Source of the DNA: Chloroflexota bacterium
GTDB lineage: Bacteria; Chloroflexota; Dehalococcoidia; Tepidiformales; Tepidiformaceae
Reading direction: 5' to 3'
Length of the DNA stretch: 64,000 nt
NCBI GenBank assembly: GCA_026710655.1
Contig: JAPOQN010000035.1
Location: 94,532 to 158,531 of the forward strand
The notes beneath the pieces were generated by a model. That model did no database searches, was not told the origin of the DNA, and saw only the letters and a list, made by a program, of their open reading frames with translations. This document shows positions 1 to 7,403 of this stretch, one piece after another (positions within the stretch are counted from its first letter, which is position 1; every line of letters starts with the position of its first letter). A program made the translations under genes and the position numbers.

Positions 1-363
1 GTAGCGGTCCTCGGCCACGACCACAGCCACCGGCTCGCCTACGTAGCGCACCTTGTCGGTCGCGACGGAGTAGTGGTCGGGTGCGGGGAAGGGCGTGCCG
101 ATCGGCATCGGGCCGAGCGTTTCGGCCAGCTCCGCGCCCGTGATCACGAGCTCGACCCCCTCCATCGCCGCCGCGGCGCTCGTATCGATGCTGCGGATCA
201 CGCCGTGCGCGATGTCGCTTCGCTTGAAGGCCAGGTGCAGCATGCCCGGCAGCTTGATGTCATCGACGTAGGTCGCCTGCCCCTGGATGAGGCGCGGATC
301 CTCGCGGCGCTTCACGCGCTCGCCGATCAGTTTGGGGAGAACGGGGCCGTCTACGGTCGTCAT
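1..363 (-). CDS. coxL: Molybdenum hydroxylase large subunit (CoxL-like), N-terminal fragment
   Basis: Only the first 121 codons are in the window; the rest lies beyond the left edge. The reading begins [17 protein letters not shown] and continues with [18 protein letters not shown], then [18 protein letters not shown]. These are the typical opening segments of CO dehydrogenase/xanthine dehydrogenase-type molybdopterin subunits. The family binds molybdopterin cytosine dinucleotide and oxidises CO, aldehydes, purines or other small substrates. The diagnostic active-site loop is outside the window, so the substrate is unknown. The start ATG overlaps the coxS stop by 4 bases (ATGA), which implies translational coupling. 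Identification of the superfamily is firm; CO as the substrate is only one option. Confidence 0.85.
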   Translation of the reverse strand, partial: MTTVDGPVLPKLIGERVKRREDPRLIQGQATYVDDIKLPGMLHLAFKRSDIAHGVIRSIDTSAAAAMEGVELVITGAELAETLGPMPIGTPFPAPDHYSVATDKVRYVGEPVAVVVAEDRY

Positions 364-839
364 GACTGCGCCATCCTTTCCGCCGCGTGCTGAATCGCGT
401 TCACGATGTGCTGGTAGCCGGTGCAGCGGCAGAGGTTCCCCGAGATTCCCTCCCGGATCTCCTCCTCGCTCGGCGCGGGGTTGTCCTGCAGCAGGTTCGC
501 CGCCGACATGATCATCCCCGGCGTGCAGTAGCCGCACTGCAGGCCGTGTTCCTCCCAGAAGCCGTCCTGCAGCGGGTGCAGCTCATCGCCGTCGGCCAGA
601 CCCTCGATCGTCTGTATCTCCGAGCCGTCGGCCTGCACGGCGAAGACCGTGCACGACTTGGTGCTGCGCCCATCGACCAGCACCGTGCAGGCGCCGCACT
701 GGCTGGTGTCGCAGCCCACGTGCGTGCCGGTCAGGTTCAGGTTCTCGCGCAGGTAGTGCACGAGCAGCAGCCGCGCCTCCACCATGGCCGAGCGTTCCCG
801 CCCGTTCACATTCACAGTGATCGGTACCGATTCGGACAT
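360..839 (-). CDS. coxS: Molybdenum hydroxylase small [2Fe-2S] subunit (CoxS-like)
   Basis: This 159-residue protein carries both iron-sulfur modules of the small subunit of CO dehydrogenase-like enzymes. The plant-ferredoxin-type cluster ligands are in [12 protein letters not shown] (about residues 43-54). The second cluster ligands are in CGYCTPGM and [14 protein letters not shown] near the C-terminus. Its role is to pass electrons from the molybdenum centre to FAD or an outside acceptor. The start has a strong ribosome site, AAGGAGG, seven bases upstream. It lies between the coxG-like gene and coxL on the same strand. No medium FAD subunit (coxM) is visible here; it may lie outside the window. 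Confidence 0.95.
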   Translation of the reverse strand: MSESVPITVNVNGRERSAMVEARLLLVHYLRENLNLTGTHVGCDTSQCGACTVLVDGRSTKSCTVFAVQADGSEIQTIEGLADGDELHPLQDGFWEEHGLQCGYCTPGMIMSAANLLQDNPAPSEEEIREGISGNLCRCTGYQHIVNAIQHAAERMAQS

Positions 840-875
840 CGCGACCTCCTTGTGGCCCTCGTCTATGGCGCCGCC

Positions 876-1322
876 TCAGGCGGCTCGGTCGTCTACCTGT
901 CGCTCAATGGCTTTGAAGAACTGTCCGATGAGGAGCCGCGCCACGCCGCCCAGGAGCCTCCCCCCGAGCCGCGCGATCGTGCCCCGCGCCTTCACCTCGG
1001 CGCGGTAGTGCATCGTGGTGCCGGTGCCGGCCTCCGTCAGCTCCACGAAGGCGTCTGCCTTCACCCCGCCCGGCTTGCCCGAGCCCTCGATCTGGAGTCG
1101 GTACGACTCGGGCGGGTTCTGTTCGAGCACGGTCACGCGTCCCGTGTACGTGCCCCGCACGGAGGCGATGCCGACGCGCATGGTCGACTCGTAGGCGTCG
1201 GGCGCCACCTCTTCGAAGCGCTCGACGCCGGGTAGCGCGCTCGCAAGCACATCCGGGTCGAGCAGCAACTCATAGAGCAGCGCCCGCGGCCCCTGGAACT
1301 CGTACTCGCCCTTGATCTCCAC
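876..1322 (-). CDS. coxG: CoxG-like SRPBCC family protein
   Basis: This is a 148-residue protein with a GTG start. It opens EIKGEYEFQGPRALLYELL, followed by DVLASALPGVERFE. This is the signature beginning of the carbon-monoxide dehydrogenase subunit G family, which has an SRPBCC/START-like fold. CoxG proteins are accessory factors that in some bacteria help recruit the enzyme to the membrane or handle hydrophobic ligands; they are not catalytic subunits. It lies 36 bases upstream of coxS on the same strand, so it is probably in the same operon. Length matches the short form of the family, without a C-terminal anchor. Confidence 0.85.
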   Translation of the reverse strand: MEIKGEYEFQGPRALLYELLLDPDVLASALPGVERFEEVAPDAYESTMRVGIASVRGTYTGRVTVLEQNPPESYRLQIEGSGKPGGVKADAFVELTEAGTGTTMHYRAEVKARGTIARLGGRLLGGVARLLIGQFFKAIERQVDDRAA

Positions 1323-1360
1323 CCGCGCCCCCTCGTGTCAGCGCGTCCAGCCTATCGGAC

Positions 1361-2311
1361 CTAGATTCCGTTCGTGTTCAGGTCCTTTAGCAAGTCGTAC
1401 GTGCGCTGCGGCGCATCGGGATCTTCGGGAACGGGCAGGATCGCGCCGTTGTAGTCGGTCACGCCGATCGACTCCAGCCGCTTGATCTGCGCCCGCACGG
1501 TCGCCTCGTCGCCGACGATGGCCATATCGGAGACGCCGCTGGCGCCCTCGGCCGCGATCACGTTCTTGTACGAGTAGATCTTCCCGTAGACCTCCCACAC
1601 CCTGGCGCAGGAGGCGCGCGCAGCCTCCTCGTTGTTGGTCACCGAGATTGGGATGCCGGCGATGATGCGCGGCGCCGGCCGCCCGACGGAGTCCGCCGCC
1701 TTCGTGATCGTCGGCACCGCCGTCTGCTCGATGTAGTTGGGCCCGCACCAGAACATGCTCGTTCCGTCCGCGAGCTCGCCCGTAACCTTCAGCATCCCCG
1801 GCCCAAGCGCCGCGATCAGCACCTTCGGGCGCCCGCCGCCGGGCACGTCGAGCTGCGTGAAGGGCGCGTTGTTGAGCTGGACGCGGTACTCCTGCCCGTT
1901 GTGGTTGACGAGGTCGCCGTCGAGCAGCGGGTTGAGCACCTCCAGGTACTCGCGCAGGTGCCGCACGGGCGTCGCCCAGCGCAACCCCTGCCACCCCTCG
2001 ACGATGAACTTGTGGCTGAGCCCCAGGCCCAGGATGAATCGCCCGCCACAGGCCATGTTGGTCGTCAGCGCCTGCTGCGCCATCACCATCGGGTGGCGCG
2101 GGTAGGTGGGCACGACGGCCGTGCCCAGCTCGATCGTGCTCGTCGCCTGGCCCGCCAGCGCGCAGATCGTCATGGCGTCCTGGTTCAGGTGGTTCCCCAT
2201 CCAGGCCGACTGAAAGCCGTCGGCCTCCGCCCGCTGGATCGGCTCGACGATCGAGCTGACCGTGCCCTCGTCGCGGCCGCCCGGTGGCCTCGTAATGATT
2301 CGCATACCCAT
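1361..2311 (-). CDS. LLM-class flavin/F420-dependent oxidoreductase
   Basis: This 316-residue protein belongs to the luciferase-like monooxygenase superfamily, a TIM-barrel fold using F420 or FMN. Supporting segments are ADGFQSAWMGNHLNQDAM near residue 31, TIELGTAVVPTYPRHPMV near residue 60, and GGRFILGLGLSHKF near residue 89. These are the usual barrel strands of F420-dependent reductases. The start is supported by GGAGGAGG about seven bases upstream. It reads in the same direction as the cox genes 38 bases downstream and may be co-transcribed with them. The substrate cannot be read from sequence. Cofactor F420 is likely for this subfamily but not proven here. Confidence 0.85.
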   Translation of the reverse strand: MGMRIITRPPGGRDEGTVSSIVEPIQRAEADGFQSAWMGNHLNQDAMTICALAGQATSTIELGTAVVPTYPRHPMVMAQQALTTNMACGGRFILGLGLSHKFIVEGWQGLRWATPVRHLREYLEVLNPLLDGDLVNHNGQEYRVQLNNAPFTQLDVPGGGRPKVLIAALGPGMLKVTGELADGTSMFWCGPNYIEQTAVPTITKAADSVGRPAPRIIAGIPISVTNNEEAARASCARVWEVYGKIYSYKNVIAAEGASGVSDMAIVGDEATVRAQIKRLESIGVTDYNGAILPVPEDPDAPQRTYDLLKDLNTNGI

Positions 2312-2396
2312 CGGCGATCCTCCTCCCGCCCTCCAGTTCGGGGCGCGGCGCGATGATACCCCGTCCGCTAAGCCTTGCGCGTAGGTTCCCCCGTCC

Positions 2397-2402
2397 TACG
2401 GT
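2397..2402 (+). promoter_or_regulatory. Putative leaderless -10 element, TACGGT
   Basis: TACGGT lies seven bases before the ATG at 2410. It is one of several backbone genes where a TAnnnT hexamer sits where transcription would start at or next to the start codon. No Shine-Dalgarno sequence is seen for this gene. Confidence 0.4.
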
Positions 2403-2409
2403 CGAATCC

Positions 2410-2979
2410 ATGGAGCGGCCCGACATGAACGCGAACTACTGGCAGGGCGAACTGGTGCGTCTGCGACCCCTTGCCCGCACGGATATCGATGCATGGCTCG
2501 GAGAGGACGCCGACAGCGAGGCGATCCGGGCCCTCAACTTCGGCATGGAGCCGCCCAGGTCGCGCGCGATGGCGGAGGAGTGGGTGGCGCGGTTCGCGGA
2601 CTTCGGCAACTCGGACGAGTTCATCTTCTTCTCGATCGAGACGCTCGCCGGCGAGTACGTGGGCAACATCAACATCCACGGCATGGACCGGCGCAACGGC
2701 GTCTTCGAGACAGGTTCGCGCCTCTTCCGGGCCCACCGGGGCAAGGGCTACCTCCTGGAGGCGAAGCGCATCGTCTTGCGCTACGCCTTCCACGAGCTTC
2801 GCTTCCAGAAGTACAACCTGCGCTGCCTGGAGACGAACGCCGCCATCGTTCGCCACGCACAGCGCCTCGGCTGTCGCGAGGAGGGCCGCATTCGCCGCGC
2901 GGCCTACACCGAAGGCCGCTACCTGGACGTGCTGCTCTACGGACTCACGCGCGAGGAGTTCGACGCGAACGAGGGCTGA
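2410..2979 (+). CDS. GNAT family N-acetyltransferase (RimJ/RimL-like)
   Basis: This 189-residue acetyltransferase of the RimJ/RimL type opens LVRLRPLARTDIDAW. The acetyl-CoA site lies in RAHRGKGYLLEAKRIVLRYA (about residues 111-130), where RGKGY is the expected Q/RxxGxG/A-like loop. It is followed by LRCLETNAAIVRHAQRLGC, typical of the C-terminal half of the fold. The family transfers an acetyl group to amines on proteins, antibiotics or metabolites; the target here is unknown. I chose the ATG at 2410 because of the -10-like hexamer seven bases upstream. An ATG at 2425 and one at 2353 are alternatives. Confidence 0.85.
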   Translation: MERPDMNANYWQGELVRLRPLARTDIDAWLGEDADSEAIRALNFGMEPPRSRAMAEEWVARFADFGNSDEFIFFSIETLAGEYVGNINIHGMDRRNGVFETGSRLFRAHRGKGYLLEAKRIVLRYAFHELRFQKYNLRCLETNAAIVRHAQRLGCREEGRIRRAAYTEGRYLDVLLYGLTREEFDANEG

Positions 2980-2995
2980 GGCCGGCCGGCCCCGC

Positions 2996-3001
2996 TACAC
3001 T
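2996..3001 (+). promoter_or_regulatory. Putative leaderless -10 element, TACACT
   Basis: TACACT is followed by an 8-base C-rich spacer and then the ATG at 3010. There is no ribosome-binding site in the spacer, which suggests a transcript starting at the start codon. Confidence 0.45.
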
Positions 3002-3009
3002 CCCCTCCC

Positions 3010-4116
3010 ATGACCGACCCCGCCCCCTTCCGCGAGGCCGCCCGCGCCCTCGCGCCCGTCACCGTCGAGGCCATTGAGGCCCTCGGTGGCGCCTTCCGGC
3101 GCCTTGACCGCGGCTCAATGTGGGAGCTCCAGTCCGCCCTGCGTCCCCTCCACGACAGGCTCGATGAGGCGCTCACCGCACTGCGCGAGGCGCCGCTCGA
3201 CGACCGTTTCCTGCCCATCCGCGACCAACTGGGTGCAGGCGCGGATGCTGTCCTCGAAGCGCTCGCCGCCTTCACCCGCCCCGTCCCCCGCGAACAGCGC
3301 TCCGGAAACGCGCTTGAGAGCATGCGCGGCCTCGCCCGTGCGCAGGAGTTCCTTTACCCCCTGCGCTCCCTCACCCCCGACCTCGGCGCCCTCTACGCCG
3401 AGCCGGCCGTCCGCGGCGACCTCGCCGCGCTCGATGCGCACAGCACCGAACCCGGCACGGGCATCCAGCGCAGTGGTCCCGACGACGACCCAGACGCCCG
3501 CGGCGAGTTTCACCTCTATGTGCCCGAGTCCCTCGACGGCTCCGAGCCCCGTCCCCTTGTCGTCGCCCTGCACGGCGGCATGGGGCACGGTCGCGACTTC
3601 CTCTGGACCTGGCTGCGGGAGGCGCGCAGCCGCCGCTTCCTCCTCCTCGCCCCCACATCCGTCGGCCCCACCTGGGCCCTCATGGGCACCGACACCGACC
3701 GCCCCCGCCTCCTGTCGTCCGTCGATTTCGTGCGCGAGCGCTTCAACGTCGATGGCAGCCGCATCCTCCTGACGGGCCTCTCAGACGGCTCCACCTACGG
3801 CCTTTCGACGTTCCTCTCGGGCGATACGCCCTTCATTGCCATGGCCGCTGTCGCCGGCGTCCTCCACCCGAAGAATATCGAGGACGGCGCCATCGCCGGC
3901 GCCGCGGGCAAGCGCATCTCCATCACGCACGGCGCGAAGGACTGGATGTTCCCTGTCCAGCTCGCGCAGGCCGCCCAGCAGGCCCTCCGCGAGGCAGGCG
4001 CCGATGTCCGCTACCACGAGATCCCCGACCTCGCCCACGCCTACCCCCGCGAGGAGAACCCCGCCATCCTCGAGTGGTTCGACCCCACCCTGGCGCTCCT
4101 TGCCCCGGACAGCTAG
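3010..4116 (+). CDS. Alpha/beta hydrolase, phospholipase/carboxylesterase type
   Basis: This 368-residue protein has two parts. Residues 1-150 are helical and unassigned. The rest is an alpha/beta hydrolase with an oxyanion-hole segment, VVALHGGMGHGRDF. The nucleophile elbow is LLTGLSDGSTYG, a GxSxG form with Ser in GLSDG. The probable acid is in HGAKDWMFPV, and the catalytic His is in IPDLAHAYPREENP. The spacing matches PHB depolymerase or carboxylesterase-like esterases. The substrate is unknown and no signal peptide is seen. The last codons overlap the first unit of the 12-bp repeat array at 4107. Confidence 0.8.
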   Translation: MTDPAPFREAARALAPVTVEAIEALGGAFRRLDRGSMWELQSALRPLHDRLDEALTALREAPLDDRFLPIRDQLGAGADAVLEALAAFTRPVPREQRSGNALESMRGLARAQEFLYPLRSLTPDLGALYAEPAVRGDLAALDAHSTEPGTGIQRSGPDDDPDARGEFHLYVPESLDGSEPRPLVVALHGGMGHGRDFLWTWLREARSRRFLLLAPTSVGPTWALMGTDTDRPRLLSSVDFVRERFNVDGSRILLTGLSDGSTYGLSTFLSGDTPFIAMAAVAGVLHPKNIEDGAIAGAAGKRISITHGAKDWMFPVQLAQAAQQALREAGADVRYHEIPDLAHAYPREENPAILEWFDPTLALLAPDS

Positions 4117-4154
4117 CCGGACAATCTGGTGGACAACTTTGAGGACAACTCTCC
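4107..4154 (+). repeat. 12-bp direct repeat array, four units (GGACAA-N6)
   Basis: Hexamers GGACAG, GGACAA, GGACAA and GGACAA start at 4107, 4119, 4131 and 4143, exactly 12 bases apart. The first unit overlaps the 3' end of the hydrolase gene. A second three-unit array lies at 4221. Together they occupy the leader of a HigA-type antitoxin gene, so they may be its operator. The units also resemble the high-GC DnaA box TTGTCCACA read on the other strand. Confidence 0.8.
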
Positions 4155-4220
4155 GCAAATGAATCACAGGCGATCCTTCAGAAGCCCAGTGCTCACGGCC
4201 TCTGTGGAGTAGTGCGGCCC

Positions 4221-4256
4221 GGACAACTCCGTGGACAACTTCGCTGACAACTGGGT
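4221..4256 (+). repeat. 12-bp direct repeat array, three units (GGACAA-N6)
   Basis: GGACAACTCCGT, GGACAACTTCGC and TGACAACTGGGT start at 4221, 4233 and 4245. They have the same 12-base period as the array at 4107. The array ends 37 bases before the proposed antitoxin start codon. That position fits repeated binding of a regulator close to the promoter. Confidence 0.8.
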
Positions 4257-4293
4257 CCCAAGGGCGGTGAACTCGATGAGGTTGTCGTCTACC

Positions 4294-4572
4294 ATGGCCA
4301 ACATGCTTGAGGTCCCACCCATCGAGCCCAACATCGCCATTCCCCCGGGTGAGCATCTCCAAGAGGAGCTCGATGCTCGAGGGATGCCTCAGCGCGCCCT
4401 GGCGGAGTTGGTGGGGTGCTCCCCACAGGTGCTTAGGGAGGTCGTCCGTGGCAAGAAGGCCGTGACCGCCGAATTCGCCCTTGAACTCGAAGCCGCCCTC
4501 GGTATTCCCGCGAATGTTTGGATGAGTCTTGAGGCGAACTACCGGCTTGTGCTGACGCGCCTCGAGGGGTGA
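4294..4572 (+). CDS. higA: HigA-family antitoxin, XRE-type HTH regulator
   Basis: This 92-residue protein matches the HigA antitoxin family. It has PPGEHLQEELDARGMPQRAL near residue 16, then the helix-turn-helix LAELVGCSPQVLREVVRGKK, then ALELEAALGIPANVWMSLEANY at the C-terminus. HigA proteins neutralise the HigB RNase and repress their own promoter. No higB-like gene is visible on either side, so this copy appears to be alone. The region where higB would normally lie holds the 12-bp repeats. Start alternatives are 4231 (longer) and 4303. Confidence 0.85.
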   Translation: MANMLEVPPIEPNIAIPPGEHLQEELDARGMPQRALAELVGCSPQVLREVVRGKKAVTAEFALELEAALGIPANVWMSLEANYRLVLTRLEG

Positions 4573-4587
4573 GGACGCCCGACAGTC

Positions 4588-4887
4588 CTAACCCTCGCCC
4601 GGAGGCAGATCCTTCGACGCCTGCTCGTAGCGGCTTGCGTACTTGTCGACCTCGGTGTCGGAACCCATCGCAGCGTCCACCTCTGCCCCGTAGGTCGCCT
4701 CTGCCTCCGCCACCTTCGTCGCGAAGCTGAGGTGATGCGCGAAACCGCTCATGACGCGCCCCATGCGGTGCTCCGCGTCGTCTGGAGCCTCGGGGCACGG
4801 CGGCGCTGCGATGTCGCTCGTCATGCGCTGGCGGAACACCTCGTCCCGCGCCCCGCAGCGCTCGCAGGCGAATTCGTACAGCGGCAT
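4588..4887 (-). CDS. FmdB-like zinc-ribbon protein
   Basis: This is a 99-residue protein opening MPLYEFACERCGARDEVF. That is the standard start of the FmdB/CxxC_CXXC_SSSS small zinc-ribbon family. The second half of the zinc knuckle is degenerate: the expected CxxC is replaced by PPCPEAPDD with one cysteine. It may therefore bind zinc weakly or not at all. It follows trxB by 11 bases on the same strand and probably belongs to the trxA-trxB transcript. Its exact role is unknown. Confidence 0.75.
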   Translation of the reverse strand: MPLYEFACERCGARDEVFRQRMTSDIAAPPCPEAPDDAEHRMGRVMSGFAHHLSFATKVAEAEATYGAEVDAAMGSDTEVDKYASRYEQASKDLPPGEG

Positions 4888-4898
4888 GCCCTGCCTCC

Positions 4899-5849
4899 CT
4901 ACCCCTCGCCGATGCCGAGCTCGGCCAGGTAGGCCTCGGCCGCCAGAGCCGCGGTGGCGCCGTCGCCGCAGGCGCTCACGAGCTGCCGCGCCGCCTCCAC
5001 CCGCAGGTCGCCCGCCACGAACAGGCCCGGCACCTTCGTACGCATTCGCAGGTCGACGTGTGCGTGTCCGCCCTCGTCCAGCTCGACCAACCCCTTCAGC
5101 AGGTGGCTGTTCGGCGTCTGCCCGATGAAGATGAAGACCGCCTCCACCGGCAGCGTGCTCACCTCACCCGTCTGCACGTCCCGCAGCTCCGCCCCTTCGA
5201 CCATCTGCTCGCCGACGATCCGCTCGACCACGCTGTTGCGCACGATCTCGATCTTCGGGTTCGCGAACACGCGCTCCTGCAGGAGTGCGCTCGCCCGGAA
5301 CGTCTCGCGCCGGTGTACCAGCCAGACCTTGCTCGCGTAGCGCGTCGTGAAGAGCGCCTCGTCGAAGGCGGCGTCCCCACCGCCGACGACCACCACCTCA
5401 ACGTCCTGAAAGAAGGCTGCGTCGCAGGTGGCGCAGTAGCTCACACCCCTGCCGATGAACTCGTCCTCGCCTGGTACGCCCAACTTGTTGTAGTCCGCCC
5501 CCGCCGTTGCGATCACGGCGTGCGCCTCGTAGGGCCCCTCTCCGGTCTCGATGCGGAACGGACCCCCCGCCCCTGGCGTGATCGACTGCACGTCCTCGTA
5601 GCGAAGCTCCGCCCCGAAGCGGGATACCTGCTCCACCAGGTTCATGGCGAAATCGGCCCCGTTGATGCCCTGCGGGAATCCGGGGTAGTTCTCGACCAGT
5701 TCCGTGGTCGCGATCTGCCCGCCCGTGATCAACCGCTCGAACACGACGGTGCGCCGGCGCGCACGCGCTCCGTAGAGCGCCGCCGTCAGGCCGGCGCCGC
5801 CCGCTCCGATGATGGCGATGTCGTACGTCTCGGGCCTCTCAGCGTTCAT
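4899..5849 (-). CDS. trxB: Thioredoxin reductase
   Basis: This 316-residue flavoprotein has the FAD-binding start DIAIIGAGGAGLTAALYGAR. The redox-active CATC pair is in GVSYCATCDAAFFQD (about residue 130), and the NADPH site is VVVVGGGDAAFDEALF. The C-terminal FAD segment is VPGLFVAGDLRVEAARQLVSA. It transfers electrons from NADPH to thioredoxin in the cytoplasm. The trxA gene lies 31 bases upstream on the same strand, making an obvious thioredoxin operon. Length and motif order are normal for the low-molecular-weight bacterial enzyme. Confidence 0.95.
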   Translation of the reverse strand: MNAERPETYDIAIIGAGGAGLTAALYGARARRRTVVFERLITGGQIATTELVENYPGFPQGINGADFAMNLVEQVSRFGAELRYEDVQSITPGAGGPFRIETGEGPYEAHAVIATAGADYNKLGVPGEDEFIGRGVSYCATCDAAFFQDVEVVVVGGGDAAFDEALFTTRYASKVWLVHRRETFRASALLQERVFANPKIEIVRNSVVERIVGEQMVEGAELRDVQTGEVSTLPVEAVFIFIGQTPNSHLLKGLVELDEGGHAHVDLRMRTKVPGLFVAGDLRVEAARQLVSACGDGATAALAAEAYLAELGIGEG

Positions 5850-5880
5850 GCCGCCGCTCCCGGTGACATCCTGCCCGCTG

Positions 5881-6207
5881 CTAGGCGATCGCCTCCTCGA
5901 GGCGCTTCTTCAGATCGCTCTTCGGCCGGAAGCCCACGATCGTCCCCGTCAGTTCCCCACTCTTGAAGATCAGGAGCGAAGGGATGCTGCGGATGCCGTA
6001 CTGCGACGGGATCGCCGGGTTCTCGTCCGTGTTCATCTTGTAGAAGTTCACGCGGCCGGCGTATTCCTCGCCCAGTTCCTCCACGATCGGCGCCACCATG
6101 CGGCAGGGGCCGCACCACGGCGCCCAGAAATCCACCAGCACCGGCAGATCGCTCTTCATCACGTCCGCATCGAACGTCGTATCCGTCACCTCGGGGGTTG
6201 CTGCCAT
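5881..6207 (-). CDS. trxA: Thioredoxin
   Basis: This 108-residue thioredoxin has the active site VDFWAPWCGPCRMVAPIVEE at about residues 26-45. The cis-proline segment is IRSIPSLLIFKSGE. It is a cytoplasmic disulfide reductase that is recycled by the adjacent trxB product. A GGAG sequence lies 11 bases before the start. Length and motif are standard. Confidence 0.95.
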   Translation of the reverse strand: MAATPEVTDTTFDADVMKSDLPVLVDFWAPWCGPCRMVAPIVEELGEEYAGRVNFYKMNTDENPAIPSQYGIRSIPSLLIFKSGELTGTIVGFRPKSDLKKRLEEAIA

Positions 6208-6412
6208 CTCGGTTGTGCTCCTTCGCCGGCTTGCCGGCTCACTGCTTCCAGCCCTTGTATTTGGTCCACCGACGCTGGCCGTTTGTTACGGCCGGCCCCG
6301 TCCAGACATCGCTTTCAAGCGTACCACCCGAGGCGCACGTAGGCCCAAACCAGCGCTTTCCCAAATTGCCGCGTTCTGGGGCGCTTGCTACCATCCCGCC
6401 GAGGTCGCCCCC

Positions 6413-6940
6413 ATGAGTGGCTCGCTCGCTCTTGTTCTCAATCAGAACTACGAGCCCCTGAACGTGTGCCACGTGCGCCGTGCGCTCGTCCTTGTCCTGC
6501 GGGGCAAGGCCGAGATCATCGAGACCGCCAGGGACGTCATCCACAGCGCGAACCGCCACTTCGCTCTCCCCTCCGTCATCCGCATGGTCTACTACGTCCG
6601 CCGTCCCCGCCCCAGGCTTCGCCTCTCCCGCCGCGAGGTGTTCGCCCGTGACGGCTGGGCCTGCGCCTACTGCGGCCGCTCGGGCAAGGACCTCACCCTC
6701 GACCACGTGGTTCCCCGCTACCGCGGCGGCGCGCACAGCTGGGACAACCTCGTGAGCGCCTGCAAGCCGTGCAATCACCGCAAGGCCGGCCGCACCCCCG
6801 GCGAGGCGCGCATGCGCCTGCGCCCCGCCCCCGCCGAGCCCCGCGTGCCCGTCTACCACGGCTACCTCCAGTACCTCCGCCGCTACCAGGACTGGGGCAA
6901 GTTCATCCCCGGAGCCGAGACGGCGAGGGCTGCCGTCTAA
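6413..6940 (+). CDS. HNH endonuclease
   Basis: This 175-residue protein has an N-terminal segment LVLNQNYEPLNVCHVRRAL followed by a clear HNH domain. The zinc cysteines are in WACAYCG and ACKPCNHRK. The catalytic HNH core is LTLDHVVPRYRGG with the Asn in SWDNLVSA. This architecture is widespread in Chloroflexota, Actinobacteria and Cyanobacteria as a stand-alone chromosomal gene, with no proven role but possible nucleic-acid cleavage or repair. It is followed after one base by the flavin-binding gene on the same strand. A longer reading exists upstream but lacks family resemblance, so I use the ATG at 6413. Confidence 0.85.
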   Translation: MSGSLALVLNQNYEPLNVCHVRRALVLVLRGKAEIIETARDVIHSANRHFALPSVIRMVYYVRRPRPRLRLSRREVFARDGWACAYCGRSGKDLTLDHVVPRYRGGAHSWDNLVSACKPCNHRKAGRTPGEARMRLRPAPAEPRVPVYHGYLQYLRRYQDWGKFIPGAETARAAV

Positions 6941-6941
6941 G

Positions 6942-7403
6942 ATGGCTGAACTCTCCCCCGACGAGATACTCAACGAGGCCCTTCGCGTGGCCCACTCGCA
7001 GTTCGGCGGCACGCTTGCCACCGTCCACGCCGACGACGGCACGCCCTACCCCGCCTTCGTCCTCTTCCACCTCACCGACGAGGGCGAGGTCATCTACGGG
7101 AGCGTCACCGAGTCGCAGCACACGCGCGATACCGAGGTCATCCCCGAGGTCGCCTTTCTCATCGACAACCGTGACGTGCTCGGCTACGACTGGCCCGCCT
7201 TCGATCGGGTCACGGTCGAAGGTACGGCCGAGCGCATCGACCCCGACGACCCCCGTTACGACGGCTACTTCGAGGAGCTGACTGCCAAGAACTGGCTGTC
7301 GAACTACTTCACCACGATCGGGAACCTCTACTGCATCGCCCCGAGGCGCATCACGGTCGTCCTCGGCCTCGGCCCCGAACGCCACACCCTCGACTTCGAC
7401 TAG
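6942..7403 (+). CDS. Pyridoxamine 5'-phosphate oxidase-like flavoprotein
   Basis: This 153-residue protein has the split beta-barrel pattern of the PPOX superfamily. Supporting segments are PYPAFVLFHLTDEGEVIYGS, TRDTEVIPEVAFLIDN and FDRVTVEGTAERI. The family binds FMN, F420 or haem and carries out small-molecule redox reactions. The ligand cannot be assigned here. It starts one base after the HNH gene and is probably co-transcribed with it. Its TAG stop shares the bases CTAG (7400-7403) with the stop of the convergent BKACE gene. Confidence 0.75.
   Translation: MAELSPDEILNEALRVAHSQFGGTLATVHADDGTPYPAFVLFHLTDEGEVIYGSVTESQHTRDTEVIPEVAFLIDNRDVLGYDWPAFDRVTVEGTAERIDPDDPRYDGYFEELTAKNWLSNYFTTIGNLYCIAPRRITVVLGLGPERHTLDFD

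Noticed and set aside
4107..4256. The 12-bp repeats as a chromosome origin
   Set aside because: Units are close to a high-GC DnaA box, but no dnaA, dnaN or AT-rich unwinding region is present. I keep it only as an alternative to an operator.
4107..4256. The 12-bp repeats as a CRISPR array
   Set aside because: Repeats are 6 conserved bases in a 12-base period, far too short, and no cas genes are present.
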